Assembly: GCA_947497065.1 (NCBI GenBank)
Contig: CANMEQ010000001.1
Location: 124,001 to 188,000 of the forward strand
DNA length: 64,000 nucleotides
Direction: 5' to 3'
From: an uncultured Paracoccaceae bacterium
GTDB taxonomy: Bacteria; Pseudomonadota; Alphaproteobacteria; Rhodobacterales; Rhodobacteraceae
Shown here: positions 37,120 to 46,365 of the stretch, piece after piece
How positions within the stretch are numbered: position 1 is the first letter of the stretch
How the letters are laid out: every line of letters starts with the position of its first letter
Made by a program: the position numbers and the translations under genes
Notes under the pieces: model-generated
Databases searched by the model: none
Seen by the model: only the letters and a program-made list of their open reading frames with translations
Told to the model about the DNA's origin: nothing

Positions 37120-37332
37120 TGGGGGATTCCCTTACCTGTAACGTTGGTCTGACCGTTGGGTAGCGCAGAGACGCTGTCAAGGGAAGAGGCTTGTATGCAA
37201 TTGTATACTTATTCTGAAAGGGCGAAATTCGGCGTATGGGTCGGGTATGGGTTTGGTATGGGTCCAGTATGGGCGCGAGCAAGGTTGCGCAGGTTCGGGC
37301 AGCGCCCCCGACGGGGCGCTGCTTGGGTCAAT

Positions 37333-38553
37333 TTATGCGCTTTGCGCCGCCGGGGCACTCTCTCGCCATGTTGGAAACGGATCGGCATAATCCGGCAGTG
37401 TATCGGGGCCTGATGTCGCCACGGCGGGCACGAGGCAGGCGTCGAGACGGGCTTTGAGGGCGGGCCAGTCGATGCCTGCGCCGATGAAAACGATTTCTTG
37501 GCGCCGGTCCCCCCAAGGTTCGGACCAGTGTTGGGTGATATAGGCGCGCGCGCCGTCGTGGTCGGGCCAGCGGTCTTGGGGGACGGAGGCCCACCATGTG
37601 CCCAGTGGTTTGACGCTGGACAGGGCGCCAGCCAAAGAGAATTCGGCCACCCATTTGGGGCGGGTCGAAATCCAGAAGTGGCCTTTGGCGCGGATCACGC
37701 CGGGCAGGTCGCCGTTCAAAACGTCGAGGATTTTTTCCGGTATGAAGGGCAAGCGCGCGCGGTACACGAACGAGCCTACGCCGTATTCTTCGGTTTCGGG
37801 GACGTGGTCGGCAAAGCCGTAGAGCTCTTTGGCCCACATGGGGTGTTCGTGCGCTTTTTCGTAGTCGAACAGACCTGTGTTCAAGATGTGCTCGGCGGCG
37901 ACATCGGAGTGGTCGGTTTCGATGATTTTTGCGTCTGCATTTAAGGCGCGAATGATTTTGCGGGCGGCGTCCACGCGCTGCGGGCCTGCATCGGTGACTT
38001 TGTTGAGGATCACGACATCTGCAAATTCGATTTGGTCGGTGAGCAGGTGCACGAGGGTGCGTTCGTCGTCTTCGCCCAGGGTTTCGCCGCGGTCGTGCAG
38101 AAAGTCGTGGGAGCTGTAATCGTTCATCAGGTTCACGGCGTCGACGACGGTGACCATCGTGTCGAGGCGGGAGACATCGGCGAGGCTTTGGCCGTTTTCG
38201 TCGCGAAAGTCGAAGGTGGCGGCCACGGGCAGGGGTTCGGAGATGCCGGTGGATTCGATGAGGAGATAGTCGAAGCGGTTTTCGATGGAGAGGCGGCGGA
38301 CTTCGTCGAGGAGGTCATCGCGCAGGGTGCAGCAGATACAGCCGTTCGACATTTCTACGAGGGTTTCATGGGTGCGGCTGAGTTCGGTGTCGGCGCGCAC
38401 GAGATCGGCGTCGATGTTCACCTCGGACATGTCATTGACGATGACCGCGACGCGACGGCCTTCGCGGTTGTTGAGGACACGGTTGAGGAGGGTGGTTTTT
38501 CCTGCGCCCAAGAATCCTGAGAGGACGGTGACGGGAAGGCGGCTATCGGTCAT
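37333..38553 (-). CDS. CobW/COG0523 family GTPase, probable zinc metallochaperone (ZigA-like)
   Basis: A 406-residue G3E GTPase. Walker A is [17 protein letters not shown] near residue 10, the metal-binding CxCC is in [13 protein letters not shown] near residue 65, the guanine motif NKVTD near residue 160, and a CobW C-terminal domain follows. COG0523 proteins move zinc (or cobalt) into client enzymes. The ATG at 38553 starts the conserved [17 protein letters not shown] perfect 24-bp palindrome of the Zur type lies 46 bases upstream, which argues for zinc-starvation control and thus a zinc role. Confidence 0.88.
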   Translation of the reverse strand: MTDSRLPVTVLSGFLGAGKTTLLNRVLNNREGRRVAVIVNDMSEVNIDADLVRADTELSRTHETLVEMSNGCICCTLRDDLLDEVRRLSIENRFDYLLIESTGISEPLPVAATFDFRDENGQSLADVSRLDTMVTVVDAVNLMNDYSSHDFLHDRGETLGEDDERTLVHLLTDQIEFADVVILNKVTDAGPQRVDAARKIIRALNADAKIIETDHSDVAAEHILNTGLFDYEKAHEHPMWAKELYGFADHVPETEEYGVGSFVYRARLPFIPEKILDVLNGDLPGVIRAKGHFWISTRPKWVAEFSLAGALSSVKPLGTWWASVPQDRWPDHDGARAYITQHWSEPWGDRRQEIVFIGAGIDWPALKARLDACLVPAVATSGPDTLPDYADPFPTWRESAPAAQSA

Positions 38554-38599
38554 GGGTGGCTCCGGTTTGGGTGGCTGGGTTTGCAACACACGGGGTGTG

Positions 38600-38623
38600 A
38601 ATGTTATGTTATAACATAACATT
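38600..38623. promoter_or_regulatory. Perfect 24-bp palindrome, probable Zur operator
   Basis: AATGTTATGTTA followed by its exact reverse complement. The core GTTATGTTATAACATAAC closely resembles Zur sites of Rhodobacterales and other alphaproteobacteria. It stands in the 196-base gap before the COG0523 GTPase gene, at the distance expected for a repressor site over the promoter. Confidence 0.8.
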
Positions 38624-38749
38624 ACTAGAGCGAAAGGAATAATATGGGAGCGGAAGCCATGGATTGAGAAAGGTGAGGTGAAACAGCCGAAAGCTGCCGG
38701 TGCGCGAGGGGGCGCACAGGATCGCGTGGCAGGAAAAGGAGGAGGCGCG

Positions 38750-39910
38750 TTAGCGGTTGTTGAGCGTGAACCACGTGTCGATGCGTGGTTCGAGGTAGGC
38801 CCAGACGGCGGGGGCGCCGCGGTCGACTTTGTTGCCGACGCGGGTTTGCAATTGCGCGCGGCTGACATCGTAGTCGCGCCAAGAGCCGCCGCCGGATTCG
38901 AGGTTGCAGACGAGGGGCTGCGCGCGGTCGAGGGATTTGGCGAAAATGGATTCGTCGGTTTCCATTGCCTCGAACTGGTCCCAGATGGCGCGCAGGGGGG
39001 CGGCTTGGGCGGCGGGCAGCAGGCCGAAGAGGCGGTTGGCCGCGGCTTGTTCCTGAGCGTCGACGGCGGCCTGATCGTAGGTGCCGTGGATCGGGTTATC
39101 GCCTGCGTCGATTTCCACCAGATCGTGGAGCAGGAGCATCATCAGCACGGTGTCGAGTTGGATGGGGACGTGGCTGTGTTCTTGGAGTGTCAGCGCCCAG
39201 AGCATGATGTGCCAGCTGTGTTCGCCGGAGTTTTCGCGGCGCGAACCGTCGCACAGCGGGGTGCCGCGCAGGACGGTTTTGAGGATGTCGGCCTCCATCA
39301 CGAAGCGCAGGCGGGCGGCGAAGGTGTCTGACATGATAGGGGTTTGGCGCGCGAGCATGGCAGCGGCGGTGTCGAAGGCTTCGGGCCAGTCGTTTTTCAA
39401 ATCCGCGAAGCGGCCGGTGGTTTGGATGTCGTGCAGGATGTCGCGTTCAGCGGGGCCGATGGCGGGGTTGGCCAGCTCGAGAAACATGGGTGCGGTTTTG
39501 TCGATCAGGCGGGCGAAGCGGGCGTCGGTGGTTTTGCCGGTCTCGAACTCGTCCCACAGGGTGCGGAAGGCCACGGTTTGGTCATCGGGCAGCAGGCCAA
39601 AGAGGCGGTCGGCGGCGGCGCATTCGGCGGCGTGGACGTCGGCGGCATCGTGGACAAGGTGGATCGGGTGATCGCCTGCGTCGATTTCCACGATGTCGTG
39701 GAGCAGGAGCATTTGAAGGACGCGGGGGATATTTGCGCCGCCCGATTGGTCGGCGAAGATCACCGCCCAGAGGCACAGGTGCCAGCTGTGTTCGGCGGTG
39801 TTTTCAAAGCGCGAGCCGTCGGACAGCACATTGGCGCGGGTGACCGATTTGAGTTTGTCGGCTTCGGTCAGGAAGGCCATTTGTGCGGTCAGACGGTGGG
39901 CTGGTGACAT
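38750..39910 (-). CDS. Double HD-domain phosphohydrolase (YfbR/HDDC2-like, internal duplication)
   Basis: A 386-residue protein built of two homologous halves. Residues 1-190 hold [30 protein letters not shown] and [17 protein letters not shown]; residues 195-386 hold [30 protein letters not shown] and [17 protein letters not shown]. Each has the H...HD...D metal set, so both sites look active. Single-domain relatives (about 190 residues) are 5'-deoxynucleotidases. The gene lies five bases after a small unknown gene and directly upstream of the Zur-boxed GTPase. The substrate is inferred only at family level. Confidence 0.85.
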   Translation of the reverse strand: MSPAHRLTAQMAFLTEADKLKSVTRANVLSDGSRFENTAEHSWHLCLWAVIFADQSGGANIPRVLQMLLLHDIVEIDAGDHPIHLVHDAADVHAAECAAADRLFGLLPDDQTVAFRTLWDEFETGKTTDARFARLIDKTAPMFLELANPAIGPAERDILHDIQTTGRFADLKNDWPEAFDTAAAMLARQTPIMSDTFAARLRFVMEADILKTVLRGTPLCDGSRRENSGEHSWHIMLWALTLQEHSHVPIQLDTVLMMLLLHDLVEIDAGDNPIHGTYDQAAVDAQEQAAANRLFGLLPAAQAAPLRAIWDQFEAMETDESIFAKSLDRAQPLVCNLESGGGSWRDYDVSRAQLQTRVGNKVDRGAPAVWAYLEPRIDTWFTLNNR

Positions 39911-39915
39911 GAGGC

Positions 39916-40125
39916 CTAGCTGTGTCCGCGGCTTGCCAGCAGGTCGCGGGCGCGTTTTTCGGCGCGGCGCACGCGAATTGCGGTGAGGTAGGCCTCTTGC
40001 AAGGTTTGGCTGGAGGATCCGAGGATTTCGCCGATCTGGGTGACGATTTGATCGTCCCCAGAGGCGGCTTCGTCTTTCAGGGCCTTTTGCGCGATGTCAT
40101 CGGCCATATCGTCGAGCAAACCCAT
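39916..40125 (-). CDS. Small helical protein, unknown function
   Basis: A 69-residue, charged, mostly helical protein (starts MGLLDDMADDIAQKAL, ends RRAEKRARDLLASRGHS), no signal peptide or membrane segment. It lies one base after the alpha/beta hydrolase gene and five bases before the double HD gene, so the three form an operon. I do not recognise a family; the tight spacing supports it being real. Confidence 0.65.
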   Translation of the reverse strand: MGLLDDMADDIAQKALKDEAASGDDQIVTQIGEILGSSSQTLQEAYLTAIRVRRAEKRARDLLASRGHS

Positions 40126-40126
40126 G

Positions 40127-40780
40127 TTAGCGGGTGTTCTCTGTGAGGCGGCGTTTGACGTAGGATTGAACGGTGTCGATCATCGGATCCATGTGCGGGT
40201 CTTCAAAGAAGTGGCCAGCGCCCGGGACTTCATCGTGGGTGATGGTGATACCCTTTTGCTCGTGCAGTTTGTTCACGAGGTTCACGGTGTCAGCCGGTGG
40301 GGCTACGCGGTCGGCGGCGCCGTTGATGATCAGGCCGGAGGATGGGCAGGGTGCTAAGAAGCTGAAGTCATACATGTTGGCCGGTGGGCTGACGGAGATG
40401 AAGCCGGTGATTTCTGGGCGACGCATCAGCAGTTGCATGCCGATCCATGCGCCGAACGAAAAGCCTGCGACCCAGCAGTGTTTGGAGTTGTTGTTCATGG
40501 ACTGCAGGTAATCGAGCGCAGACGCGGCATCAGACAATTCGCCCACGCCTTGATCGTATTCGCCCTGGCTGCGGCCAACGCCACGGAAGTTAAACCGCAG
40601 CACCGTGAAGCCCATGTTGTAGAACGCGTAGTGCAGGTTGTAGACGACTTTGTTGTTCATCGTCCCGCCAAACTGCGGGTGCGGGTGCAACACGATCGCA
40701 ATCGGTGCGTCACGGTCTTTTTGGGGGTGGTAGCGGCCTTCGAGGCGGCCTTCTGGGCCGGGGAAGATGACTTCGGGCAT
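40127..40780 (-). CDS. Alpha/beta hydrolase (DUF/YwiB-like small dienelactone-type)
   Basis: A 217-residue cytoplasmic alpha/beta hydrolase. LHPHPQFGGTMNNKVVYNL near residue 32 is the conserved oxyanion segment, FRGVGRSQGEYDQG follows, the nucleophile elbow GFSFGAW has Ser as nucleophile, and GAADRVAPP plus GAGHFFEDPH supply the acid and the histidine. The triad is complete. Homologues are widespread in alphaproteobacteria with no settled substrate. It is the first gene of the minus-strand group and divergent from iscR. Confidence 0.85.
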   Translation of the reverse strand: MPEVIFPGPEGRLEGRYHPQKDRDAPIAIVLHPHPQFGGTMNNKVVYNLHYAFYNMGFTVLRFNFRGVGRSQGEYDQGVGELSDAASALDYLQSMNNNSKHCWVAGFSFGAWIGMQLLMRRPEITGFISVSPPANMYDFSFLAPCPSSGLIINGAADRVAPPADTVNLVNKLHEQKGITITHDEVPGAGHFFEDPHMDPMIDTVQSYVKRRLTENTR

Positions 40781-40835
40781 ATTGGTCCGTTCTTCTGTTC
40801 GTTTCGGTCGTTCGTCTGTGGCCGTGGAGCGATTG

Positions 40836-40864
40836 TTGACGAAAACGCTCAGGCACCTTAGAAG
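40836..40864 (+). promoter_or_regulatory. Promoter of the iscR-suf operon
   Basis: TTGACG (-35), a 17-base spacer and TAGAAG (-10) stand 106 bases before iscR. The -10 lies inside the Irr-type box at 40858-40872, so a bound repressor would block it. Confidence 0.6.
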
Positions 40865-40872
40865 GATTCTAA
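40858..40872. promoter_or_regulatory. Irr-type iron control element (ICE) at the suf promoter
   Basis: TTAGAA-GGA-TTCTAA is a perfect dyad, with a further A on the right side, matching the alphaproteobacterial Irr box TTTAGAA-N3-TTCTAAA. It overlaps the -10 of the suf promoter, the position for iron-dependent control of Fe-S cluster assembly. Confidence 0.75.
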
Positions 40873-40969
40873 ACCGTGTGCGCCTGTCTTGGGCACGTGG
40901 GTTGTCTTGAATTAAAGGGGTGTCGGGGCCACGTCAACGCCCAGCATCATCAGATCGGGGGCGAAGGTC

Positions 40970-41428
40970 ATGAAATTAAGTACAAAAGGCCGATATGCGA
41001 TGGTTGCACTGGCCGATATTGCGCTGCAGCCGAACGATGCCTTGGTGAATTTGGGCGAATTGTCGAAGCGCCAAGATGTGTCTTTGCCGTATTTGGAGCA
41101 ATTGTTCGTGAAATTGCGCCGTGCGGGGCTGGTTGAAAGTGTGCGTGGGCCGGGGGGCGGCTACCGTTTGGCCAAGCCTGCGTCGGAAATTCGCGTGGTT
41201 GATATTTTGGGCGCCGTTGATGAGACGGTGTCGGCGATGCATCAGGGGGCGGGCGCGTCTGGCGGGCTGTCGGGCAGCCGCGCGCAATCCATGACCAACC
41301 GGTTGTGGGAGGGGCTGAGCGCGCATGTTTACGTGTTTCTGCATCAGACGCGTCTGTCGGATGTGGTGGGCAACGGGTTGGCCCCGTGCCCTGCGGTGCC
41401 GAACCTGTTTGAAGTTGTGGACGATTGA
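40970..41428 (+). CDS. iscR: IscR, Rrf2-family Fe-S regulator with a single cysteine
   Basis: A 152-residue Rrf2 winged-helix regulator (MKLSTKGRYAMVALADIAL; helix-turn-helix near residues 28-50; wing RGPGGGYRLAKP). The three clustered cysteines that hold the [2Fe-2S] cluster in E. coli IscR are missing: the segment reads VSAMHQGAGASGGLSGSRAQSM. The only cysteine is Cys140 in APCPAVP. IscR of Rhodobacter sphaeroides is known to bind an Fe-S cluster with a one-cysteine ligation scheme and to repress the isc-suf genes, so this is the Rhodobacterales type rather than a broken protein. First gene of the suf operon. Confidence 0.9.
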   Translation: MKLSTKGRYAMVALADIALQPNDALVNLGELSKRQDVSLPYLEQLFVKLRRAGLVESVRGPGGGYRLAKPASEIRVVDILGAVDETVSAMHQGAGASGGLSGSRAQSMTNRLWEGLSAHVYVFLHQTRLSDVVGNGLAPCPAVPNLFEVVDD

Positions 41429-41438
41429 GGGCTGATCG

Positions 41439-42491
41439 GTGAGCCGCATTTATCTGGATTACAATGCCACGACACCGCTGCGGGCTGAGGCACGTGCGGC
41501 GATGATTGCGGCCATGGATCATGTGGGCAATCCGTCTTCCGTGCATGCCGAGGGGCGTGTGGCCAAAGGTTTGGTGGAAGCGGCGCGGGCGCAGGTGGCG
41601 GCGGCGATTGGGGCGTCTGGCGCGGATATTGTGTTCGTGTCGGGGGCCACGGAAGCGGCGGCGCTAGCGTGCCGGGGGCGCGATTTGCATGCGGCGCCTA
41701 TTGAGCATGATGCGGTTTTGGGCTGGGTAACGCCTGATTTGAAGGTGGACCGGTTGGGGGCTGTTGCGGTGGGTGATCCTGCGCGCTCTGTCGTGCAGCT
41801 GGCCAATTCCGAGACGGGCGTGATTCAGGATCTGCCCCAAGGTTTGGCGGTGAGTGATGTGAGCCAAGCGATCGGGCGGTTGCCGTTCGCGTTTTCCTGG
41901 TCGGGCCTCAACATGGCGTTTTTGTCGGCCCATAAATTTGGCGGGCCGAAAGGCGTGGGGGCTTTGGTGTTTCCGCAAGGCACTGATGTGGCGGCGCAGA
42001 TTACCGGTGGCGGGCAAGAGATGGGCCGACGGTCGGGCACAGAGAATGTGGTGGGCATCGCGGGCATGGGGGCGGCGATTGCGGCGGCGGCGGCTGATTT
42101 AGAGGCTGGTGTTTGGGACAGAATCCTGAAACTTAGAAATATTCTAGAAACTGGGGTTGAGGCCGCCAATCAAGAGACTATTTTAGTCGGGAAAGATGCG
42201 GCGCGTTTGCCGAACACATCTTGCTTGATGACCCCAGGTTGGAAGGGGGAGACGCAGGTGATGGCGTTGGATTTGGCAGGGATTGCTGTATCCGCCGGGT
42301 CGGCCTGCTCCAGCGGTAAAGTAAAGGCCAGCAAGGTGTTGTTGGCGATGGGATATGATGAGGACCAAGCGGCGAGCGCTATTCGCGTGTCGCTGGGGCC
42401 TGAGACAACGGAACAAGACGTCGCGACATTCGTTGACGTTTGGACACAGAAATTAGAGCGGCACTATGCCCGGAATGGGGGGCGCCCGTAA
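41439..42491 (+). CDS. NifS/IscS-like cysteine desulfurase
   Basis: A 350-residue PLP enzyme that takes sulfur from cysteine. [15 protein letters not shown] starts the protein, the PLP lysine is in [16 protein letters not shown], and the catalytic cysteine in [16 protein letters not shown] near residue 288 lies on the long loop of class I desulfurases. It is about 40 residues shorter than E. coli IscS, mainly in the C-terminus. A second, class II desulfurase (sufS) ends the same operon, so the two may feed different acceptors. It lies 10 bases after iscR. Confidence 0.9.
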   Translation: MSRIYLDYNATTPLRAEARAAMIAAMDHVGNPSSVHAEGRVAKGLVEAARAQVAAAIGASGADIVFVSGATEAAALACRGRDLHAAPIEHDAVLGWVTPDLKVDRLGAVAVGDPARSVVQLANSETGVIQDLPQGLAVSDVSQAIGRLPFAFSWSGLNMAFLSAHKFGGPKGVGALVFPQGTDVAAQITGGGQEMGRRSGTENVVGIAGMGAAIAAAAADLEAGVWDRILKLRNILETGVEAANQETILVGKDAARLPNTSCLMTPGWKGETQVMALDLAGIAVSAGSACSSGKVKASKVLLAMGYDEDQAASAIRVSLGPETTEQDVATFVDVWTQKLERHYARNGGRP

Positions 42492-42526
42492 CGGGCAGGT
42501 CGCGTAATGAAGATGAGGAACATAGC

Positions 42527-44065
42527 ATGAGTGTCGTTGAGGCAAGCGAAGATCAAGTCATGGAAGCCAAGGATGGTGTCGATCAGGAAACGGTTGATGC
42601 GGTTCAAAAGCTGTCGGGGACCTACAAATACGGGTGGGAAACAGACATTGAGATGGAATACGCGCCCAAAGGTCTGACCGAAGACATCGTGCGCCTGATT
42701 TCCGAGAAGAACGACGAGCCTGAGTGGATGTTGGAGTGGCGTTTGGCCGCGTACAAACGCTGGCTGGAGATGAAAGAGCCTGAGTGGGCGATGGTGGACT
42801 ATCCTGAGATTGATTTTCAGGACCAGTATTATTACGCGCGCCCCAAGTCGATGGAAGTGAAGCCCAAGTCGCTGGACGAGGTCGATCCGAAGTTGCTGGC
42901 GACGTATGAAAAGCTCGGTATTCCGTTGAAAGAACAGATGATTTTGGCTGGTGTTGAGGGGGCGGAAGATGCGCCTGCCGAGGGCCGCAAGGTTGCTGTG
43001 GATGCGGTGTTTGATTCCGTGTCTGTGGGCACGACATTCAAGGATGAGCTGGCGAAGGCGGGTGTTATTTTCTGCTCGATTTCCGAGGCGATCAAAGAGC
43101 ATCCTGAGTTGGTGAAGCAGTACCTTGGGTCTGTTGTGCCGGTGCAGGACAATTTCTATGCGACGTTGAACTCCGCCGTGTTTTCGGATGGGTCGTTTGT
43201 GTACATTCCCAAGGGCGTGAAGTGCCCGATGGAGCTGTCTACGTATTTCCGCATCAATGCTGAGAACACCGGCCAGTTTGAGCGCACGCTGATCATTTGT
43301 GATGAGGGCGCTTATGTGTCCTACCTTGAGGGGTGTACGGCGCCGAAGCGGGATGTGGCGCAGCTGCACGCCGCTGTGGTTGAGATCGTGATCATGGATG
43401 ACGCCGAGGTGAAGTATTCCACCGTTCAGAACTGGTTCCCCGGTGATGAAGAGGGCAAGGGCGGCATTTATAACTTCGTGACGAAACGTGCGGATTGCCG
43501 CGGGGATCGCTCCAAGGTGATGTGGACGCAAGTAGAGACGGGCTCTGCGGTGACGTGGAAGTACCCATCCTGCATTTTGCGGGGCGATGACAGCCAGGGC
43601 GAGTTTTATTCGATCGCGATTGCCAACAACATGCAGCAGGCCGATACCGGCACGAAGATGGTGCATTTGGGCAAGAACACCAAGTCGCGCATCGTGTCTA
43701 AGGGCATTTCGGCGGGCAAGGCGCAGAACACCTATCGCGGGCTTGTGTCGATGCACCCGAAAGCCAAGGAAAGCCGTAACTATACGCAGTGCGACAGCCT
43801 GTTGATCGGTGACAAATGTGGGGCGCACACGGTGCCGTACATTGAGGTTAAGAACAACTCGTCCCGAGTTGAGCACGAGGCGACGACATCCAAAGTGGAT
43901 GACGATCAATTGTTCTACTGCCGGTCGCGCGGGATGGACGAAGAAGAGGCTGTGGCCTTGGTTGTGAACGGGTTCTGTAAGGAAGTGCTGCAGGCGCTGC
44001 CGATGGAATTTGCCATGGAAGCACAAGCGCTTGTGGCGATTTCGTTGGAAGGGTCTGTCGGTTAA
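42527..44065 (+). CDS. sufB: Fe-S cluster scaffold subunit SufB
   Basis: The 512-residue core scaffold of SufBC2D. Conserved stretches are GTFFKDEL-like [40 protein letters not shown]-like [47 protein letters not shown], and [30 protein letters not shown] precedes the ATG at 42527; the open frame upstream overlaps the desulfurase and is not used. It overlaps the FkbM gene by one base (TAATG). Confidence 0.95.
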   Translation: MSVVEASEDQVMEAKDGVDQETVDAVQKLSGTYKYGWETDIEMEYAPKGLTEDIVRLISEKNDEPEWMLEWRLAAYKRWLEMKEPEWAMVDYPEIDFQDQYYYARPKSMEVKPKSLDEVDPKLLATYEKLGIPLKEQMILAGVEGAEDAPAEGRKVAVDAVFDSVSVGTTFKDELAKAGVIFCSISEAIKEHPELVKQYLGSVVPVQDNFYATLNSAVFSDGSFVYIPKGVKCPMELSTYFRINAENTGQFERTLIICDEGAYVSYLEGCTAPKRDVAQLHAAVVEIVIMDDAEVKYSTVQNWFPGDEEGKGGIYNFVTKRADCRGDRSKVMWTQVETGSAVTWKYPSCILRGDDSQGEFYSIAIANNMQQADTGTKMVHLGKNTKSRIVSKGISAGKAQNTYRGLVSMHPKAKESRNYTQCDSLLIGDKCGAHTVPYIEVKNNSSRVEHEATTSKVDDDQLFYCRSRGMDEEEAVALVVNGFCKEVLQALPMEFAMEAQALVAISLEGSVG

Positions 44066-44946
44066 TGTCCCGCTCTGCGCTCCATAGGCTTGGTTTCTTG
44101 AGAGAGGTTTTGGCGCCCGAGGATATGAAAATCCTCGATGTGGGTGCCAACCCGATCAACGTGCCAGATTACCAGCTGCTGTTGGAGCATGACATGTGCC
44201 ATGTCTGGGGGTTTGAGCCAAACCCTCAGGCTTTCGCGGAACTTGAAAAGGCGCAAGACACCAAGGCGACCTATTTTCCGCAAGCGGTCGGGCCGAAGGG
44301 TCCGGCCACATTTTACGCCCATGAGTTCGCGGTTCTGTCGTCGCTGTTTAAAATTCACAAACCGAGTGCTGATTTTTTGGGTCGCGAGCGGTGGTATGAA
44401 AGAACTGTAACCGAGATGGATGTCGATCTCGTTGAGATCGATGATCTGGAGGCGCTGCCGCAGGTCGATCTGCTGAAAATGGATTTACAGGGCGGCGAAT
44501 TGGCCGTTCTGCAAGGGGGGAAGAACAAGCTGTCGCAAGCTATTGCTGTGATCCCCGAGGTTCGGTTTCACCGCATGTATGAGGACGAGCCCCTCTGGGC
44601 GGAAGTCGATTTGGAGCTGCGCGCCCAAGGGTTCAAGCTTCACAAATTGATCACCAACAAGTCTTTGCCGGTCAAAAACTCACAATGGCGCGTGCTGGAT
44701 CGTCGCTCTGTGGGGTCGCAGATGCTGGATGGGGATGCGGTGTATATCCGCAACCTAGAGGACATGGCGGCGATCAGTGACCGGCAGCTGACGCAATTGG
44801 CTTTGGCGTCATGTATTGTTTTCGAGAGCTACGATTTGACGTTGCATTGTTTGGATGAATTGACGTCTAGGGAGGTTGTTGCCAAAGACACCTCCGCAAG
44901 ATTTGTTGCTCATCTGCCCGATGCTGTTTTGAAGGCGCGGGGGTGA
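44065..44946 (+). CDS. FkbM-family SAM-dependent methyltransferase inserted in the suf operon
   Basis: A 293-residue protein with the FkbM fold: SAM motif ILDVGANPINVPDYQLLL near residue 24, WGFEPNPQAF, and the family signature VDLLKMDLQGGELAVLQGG near residue 135. FkbM enzymes methylate hydroxyls of sugars or polyketides. The acceptor here is unknown. Its start overlaps the sufB stop, so it is translated with Fe-S genes although no Fe-S link is known; the context may simply be a stable insertion. Confidence 0.8.
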   Translation: MSRSALHRLGFLREVLAPEDMKILDVGANPINVPDYQLLLEHDMCHVWGFEPNPQAFAELEKAQDTKATYFPQAVGPKGPATFYAHEFAVLSSLFKIHKPSADFLGRERWYERTVTEMDVDLVEIDDLEALPQVDLLKMDLQGGELAVLQGGKNKLSQAIAVIPEVRFHRMYEDEPLWAEVDLELRAQGFKLHKLITNKSLPVKNSQWRVLDRRSVGSQMLDGDAVYIRNLEDMAAISDRQLTQLALASCIVFESYDLTLHCLDELTSREVVAKDTSARFVAHLPDAVLKARG

Positions 44947-44949
44947 GCG

Positions 44950-45564
44950 ATGAGCGTGACTTCCGGTTCTGAAACTACGCCGATCGAACGGCCGAAACTA
45001 ACCATGCCAGAGGCCGTGGCGGACGGCGTGCGCGCGGCGTATGAAGCTGCGGATGTCATCTTGGAATATGGCAGCGGTGGATCGACGGTGATGGCCGGTG
45101 AGATGGTTGGCAAAACTGTCTTTTCCGTTGAGTGCGATTTGAACTGGGCTGCGATGATGGAAGGGTATTTCGAACAGAACCCGCCCGCAGCTGACGTGCA
45201 TATTCGACCTGTTTTTATAGGTGAAACAAAAGCGTGGGCACAGCCCAAGGGCCGCAAACATGTAGGCCGTTGGCACAAATACCCAACGTCGATCTGGCAG
45301 GCTGAGACGTTTAAGCAGCCCGATGTGGTGCTGATTGATGGTCGGTTTCGGCCTGCCTGTTTGCTGTCTGTGATGATGTTCACGCAAAAACCTGTGACCG
45401 TGATTTTCGATGATTACATTGATCGCGAGCCGTATAAGGAGGTTGAGCGGTTCATTAAGCCGTCGCGGTTTGTGGATCGGGCCGCGATTTTTGACGTTGT
45501 TCCGACGCAGCTCACGCCAGACATGGCTGTGGCGCTGATGGCGTTGAGCGTGAGAGCGATGTGA
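44950..45564 (+). CDS. Methyltransferase-like protein of the suf operon, unknown function
   Basis: A 204-residue protein with features of a class I SAM methyltransferase fold: ADVILEYGSGGSTVMAGEM near residue 35 as motif I, SVECDLNWAAMM as motif II, and PDVVLIDGRFRPACLL with VIFDDYIDREPY around residues 125-155. I cannot assign a substrate. It lies three bases after the FkbM gene and may work with it on the same carbohydrate-like substrate. Confidence 0.7.
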   Translation: MSVTSGSETTPIERPKLTMPEAVADGVRAAYEAADVILEYGSGGSTVMAGEMVGKTVFSVECDLNWAAMMEGYFEQNPPAADVHIRPVFIGETKAWAQPKGRKHVGRWHKYPTSIWQAETFKQPDVVLIDGRFRPACLLSVMMFTQKPVTVIFDDYIDREPYKEVERFIKPSRFVDRAAIFDVVPTQLTPDMAVALMALSVRAM

Positions 45565-45750
45565 GGGCGGGTTTGATGCATAGGACACCAACACACCGCG
45601 CCTTTGGAGCGACGATAGGGCGACGTTGCGTCACCTTGGAGGGTTTGACGCAAATTGTCGCCGTGCGTCATGGGCGCGCCCAGAGCTTGCCCCATTTCAG
45701 CCCGAAACCGGTTTTAATCGTTAACACATCTGCTGTTAGGGATAGGACAT

Positions 45751-46275
45751 ATGGCTGTAAGCTCGACCACATTTGCGCAACGGATGGACAAGATTTCGTC
45801 TGGAAAAACAACATCGTGGACCGTGCCGGGCGAGGGTTTGGCGGAATTGCGCGACGAGCGGAGCTTTCTGGCGAAGGCAAATGTGAAGATGCAGGCCAAA
45901 TCTACGCAGAAAAAGACCAGTATTTTGCTGTATCTTGTGGCGTTGCTGGCGGGCGCACTGAGCGTGGTTGCGTCACGTTGGGTGAATTTCACCTATCTGG
46001 ACAGAGCGCTGAGCGCTGCCGCCGAGAAGGGTGTGGATGCCGCCAGCGTGTTTGCAACGATCCCCACAGTGTTGATTTTGGCCGTGATGCTGAGCGGCAT
46101 CGCGATGCTGGTCTTCCGACTTCGCAAACAGGTTCTGCCGGTGCAAACCGCAGGGTTCATGGGCGCGTTCGTGTTCGAGGCAGATCTGGTCGCATTGGCG
46201 CCGCAGGTCTACGCAAAATTTTACCCACCCGCATGGGTGGCCGACATGTTGGCGAGCGCGACGCTCGTCACCTAA
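45751..46275 (+). CDS. Two-helix membrane protein of the suf operon, unknown function
   Basis: A 174-residue protein with a soluble basic N-terminus (VPGEGLAELRDERSFLAKAN), a helix at about 57-75 (ILLYLVALLAGALSVVAS), and a second at about 103-125 (FATIPTVLILAVMLSGIAML). No family recognised. It stands alone between 186- and 90-base gaps, so it may have its own promoter. Located between the methyltransferase-like gene and sufC. Confidence 0.65.
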   Translation: MAVSSTTFAQRMDKISSGKTTSWTVPGEGLAELRDERSFLAKANVKMQAKSTQKKTSILLYLVALLAGALSVVASRWVNFTYLDRALSAAAEKGVDAASVFATIPTVLILAVMLSGIAMLVFRLRKQVLPVQTAGFMGAFVFEADLVALAPQVYAKFYPPAWVADMLASATLVT

Positions 46276-46365
46276 CACCTGTCATTTCTGACAATTTAAG
46301 AAACAACCCAAATTAGGGGGCCGCGGAGACGCGTGCCCTCTCTACGACTATGGAAAGAGGAAAAG

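Noticed and set aside
40970-41428. Damaged iscR because the three cluster cysteines are missing
   Set aside because: The one-cysteine form is known for Rhodobacter IscR and the rest of the protein is intact.
42464-44026. 520-residue minus-strand open frame opposite sufB
   Set aside because: Shadow of sufB; His/Arg-rich composition without any family motif.
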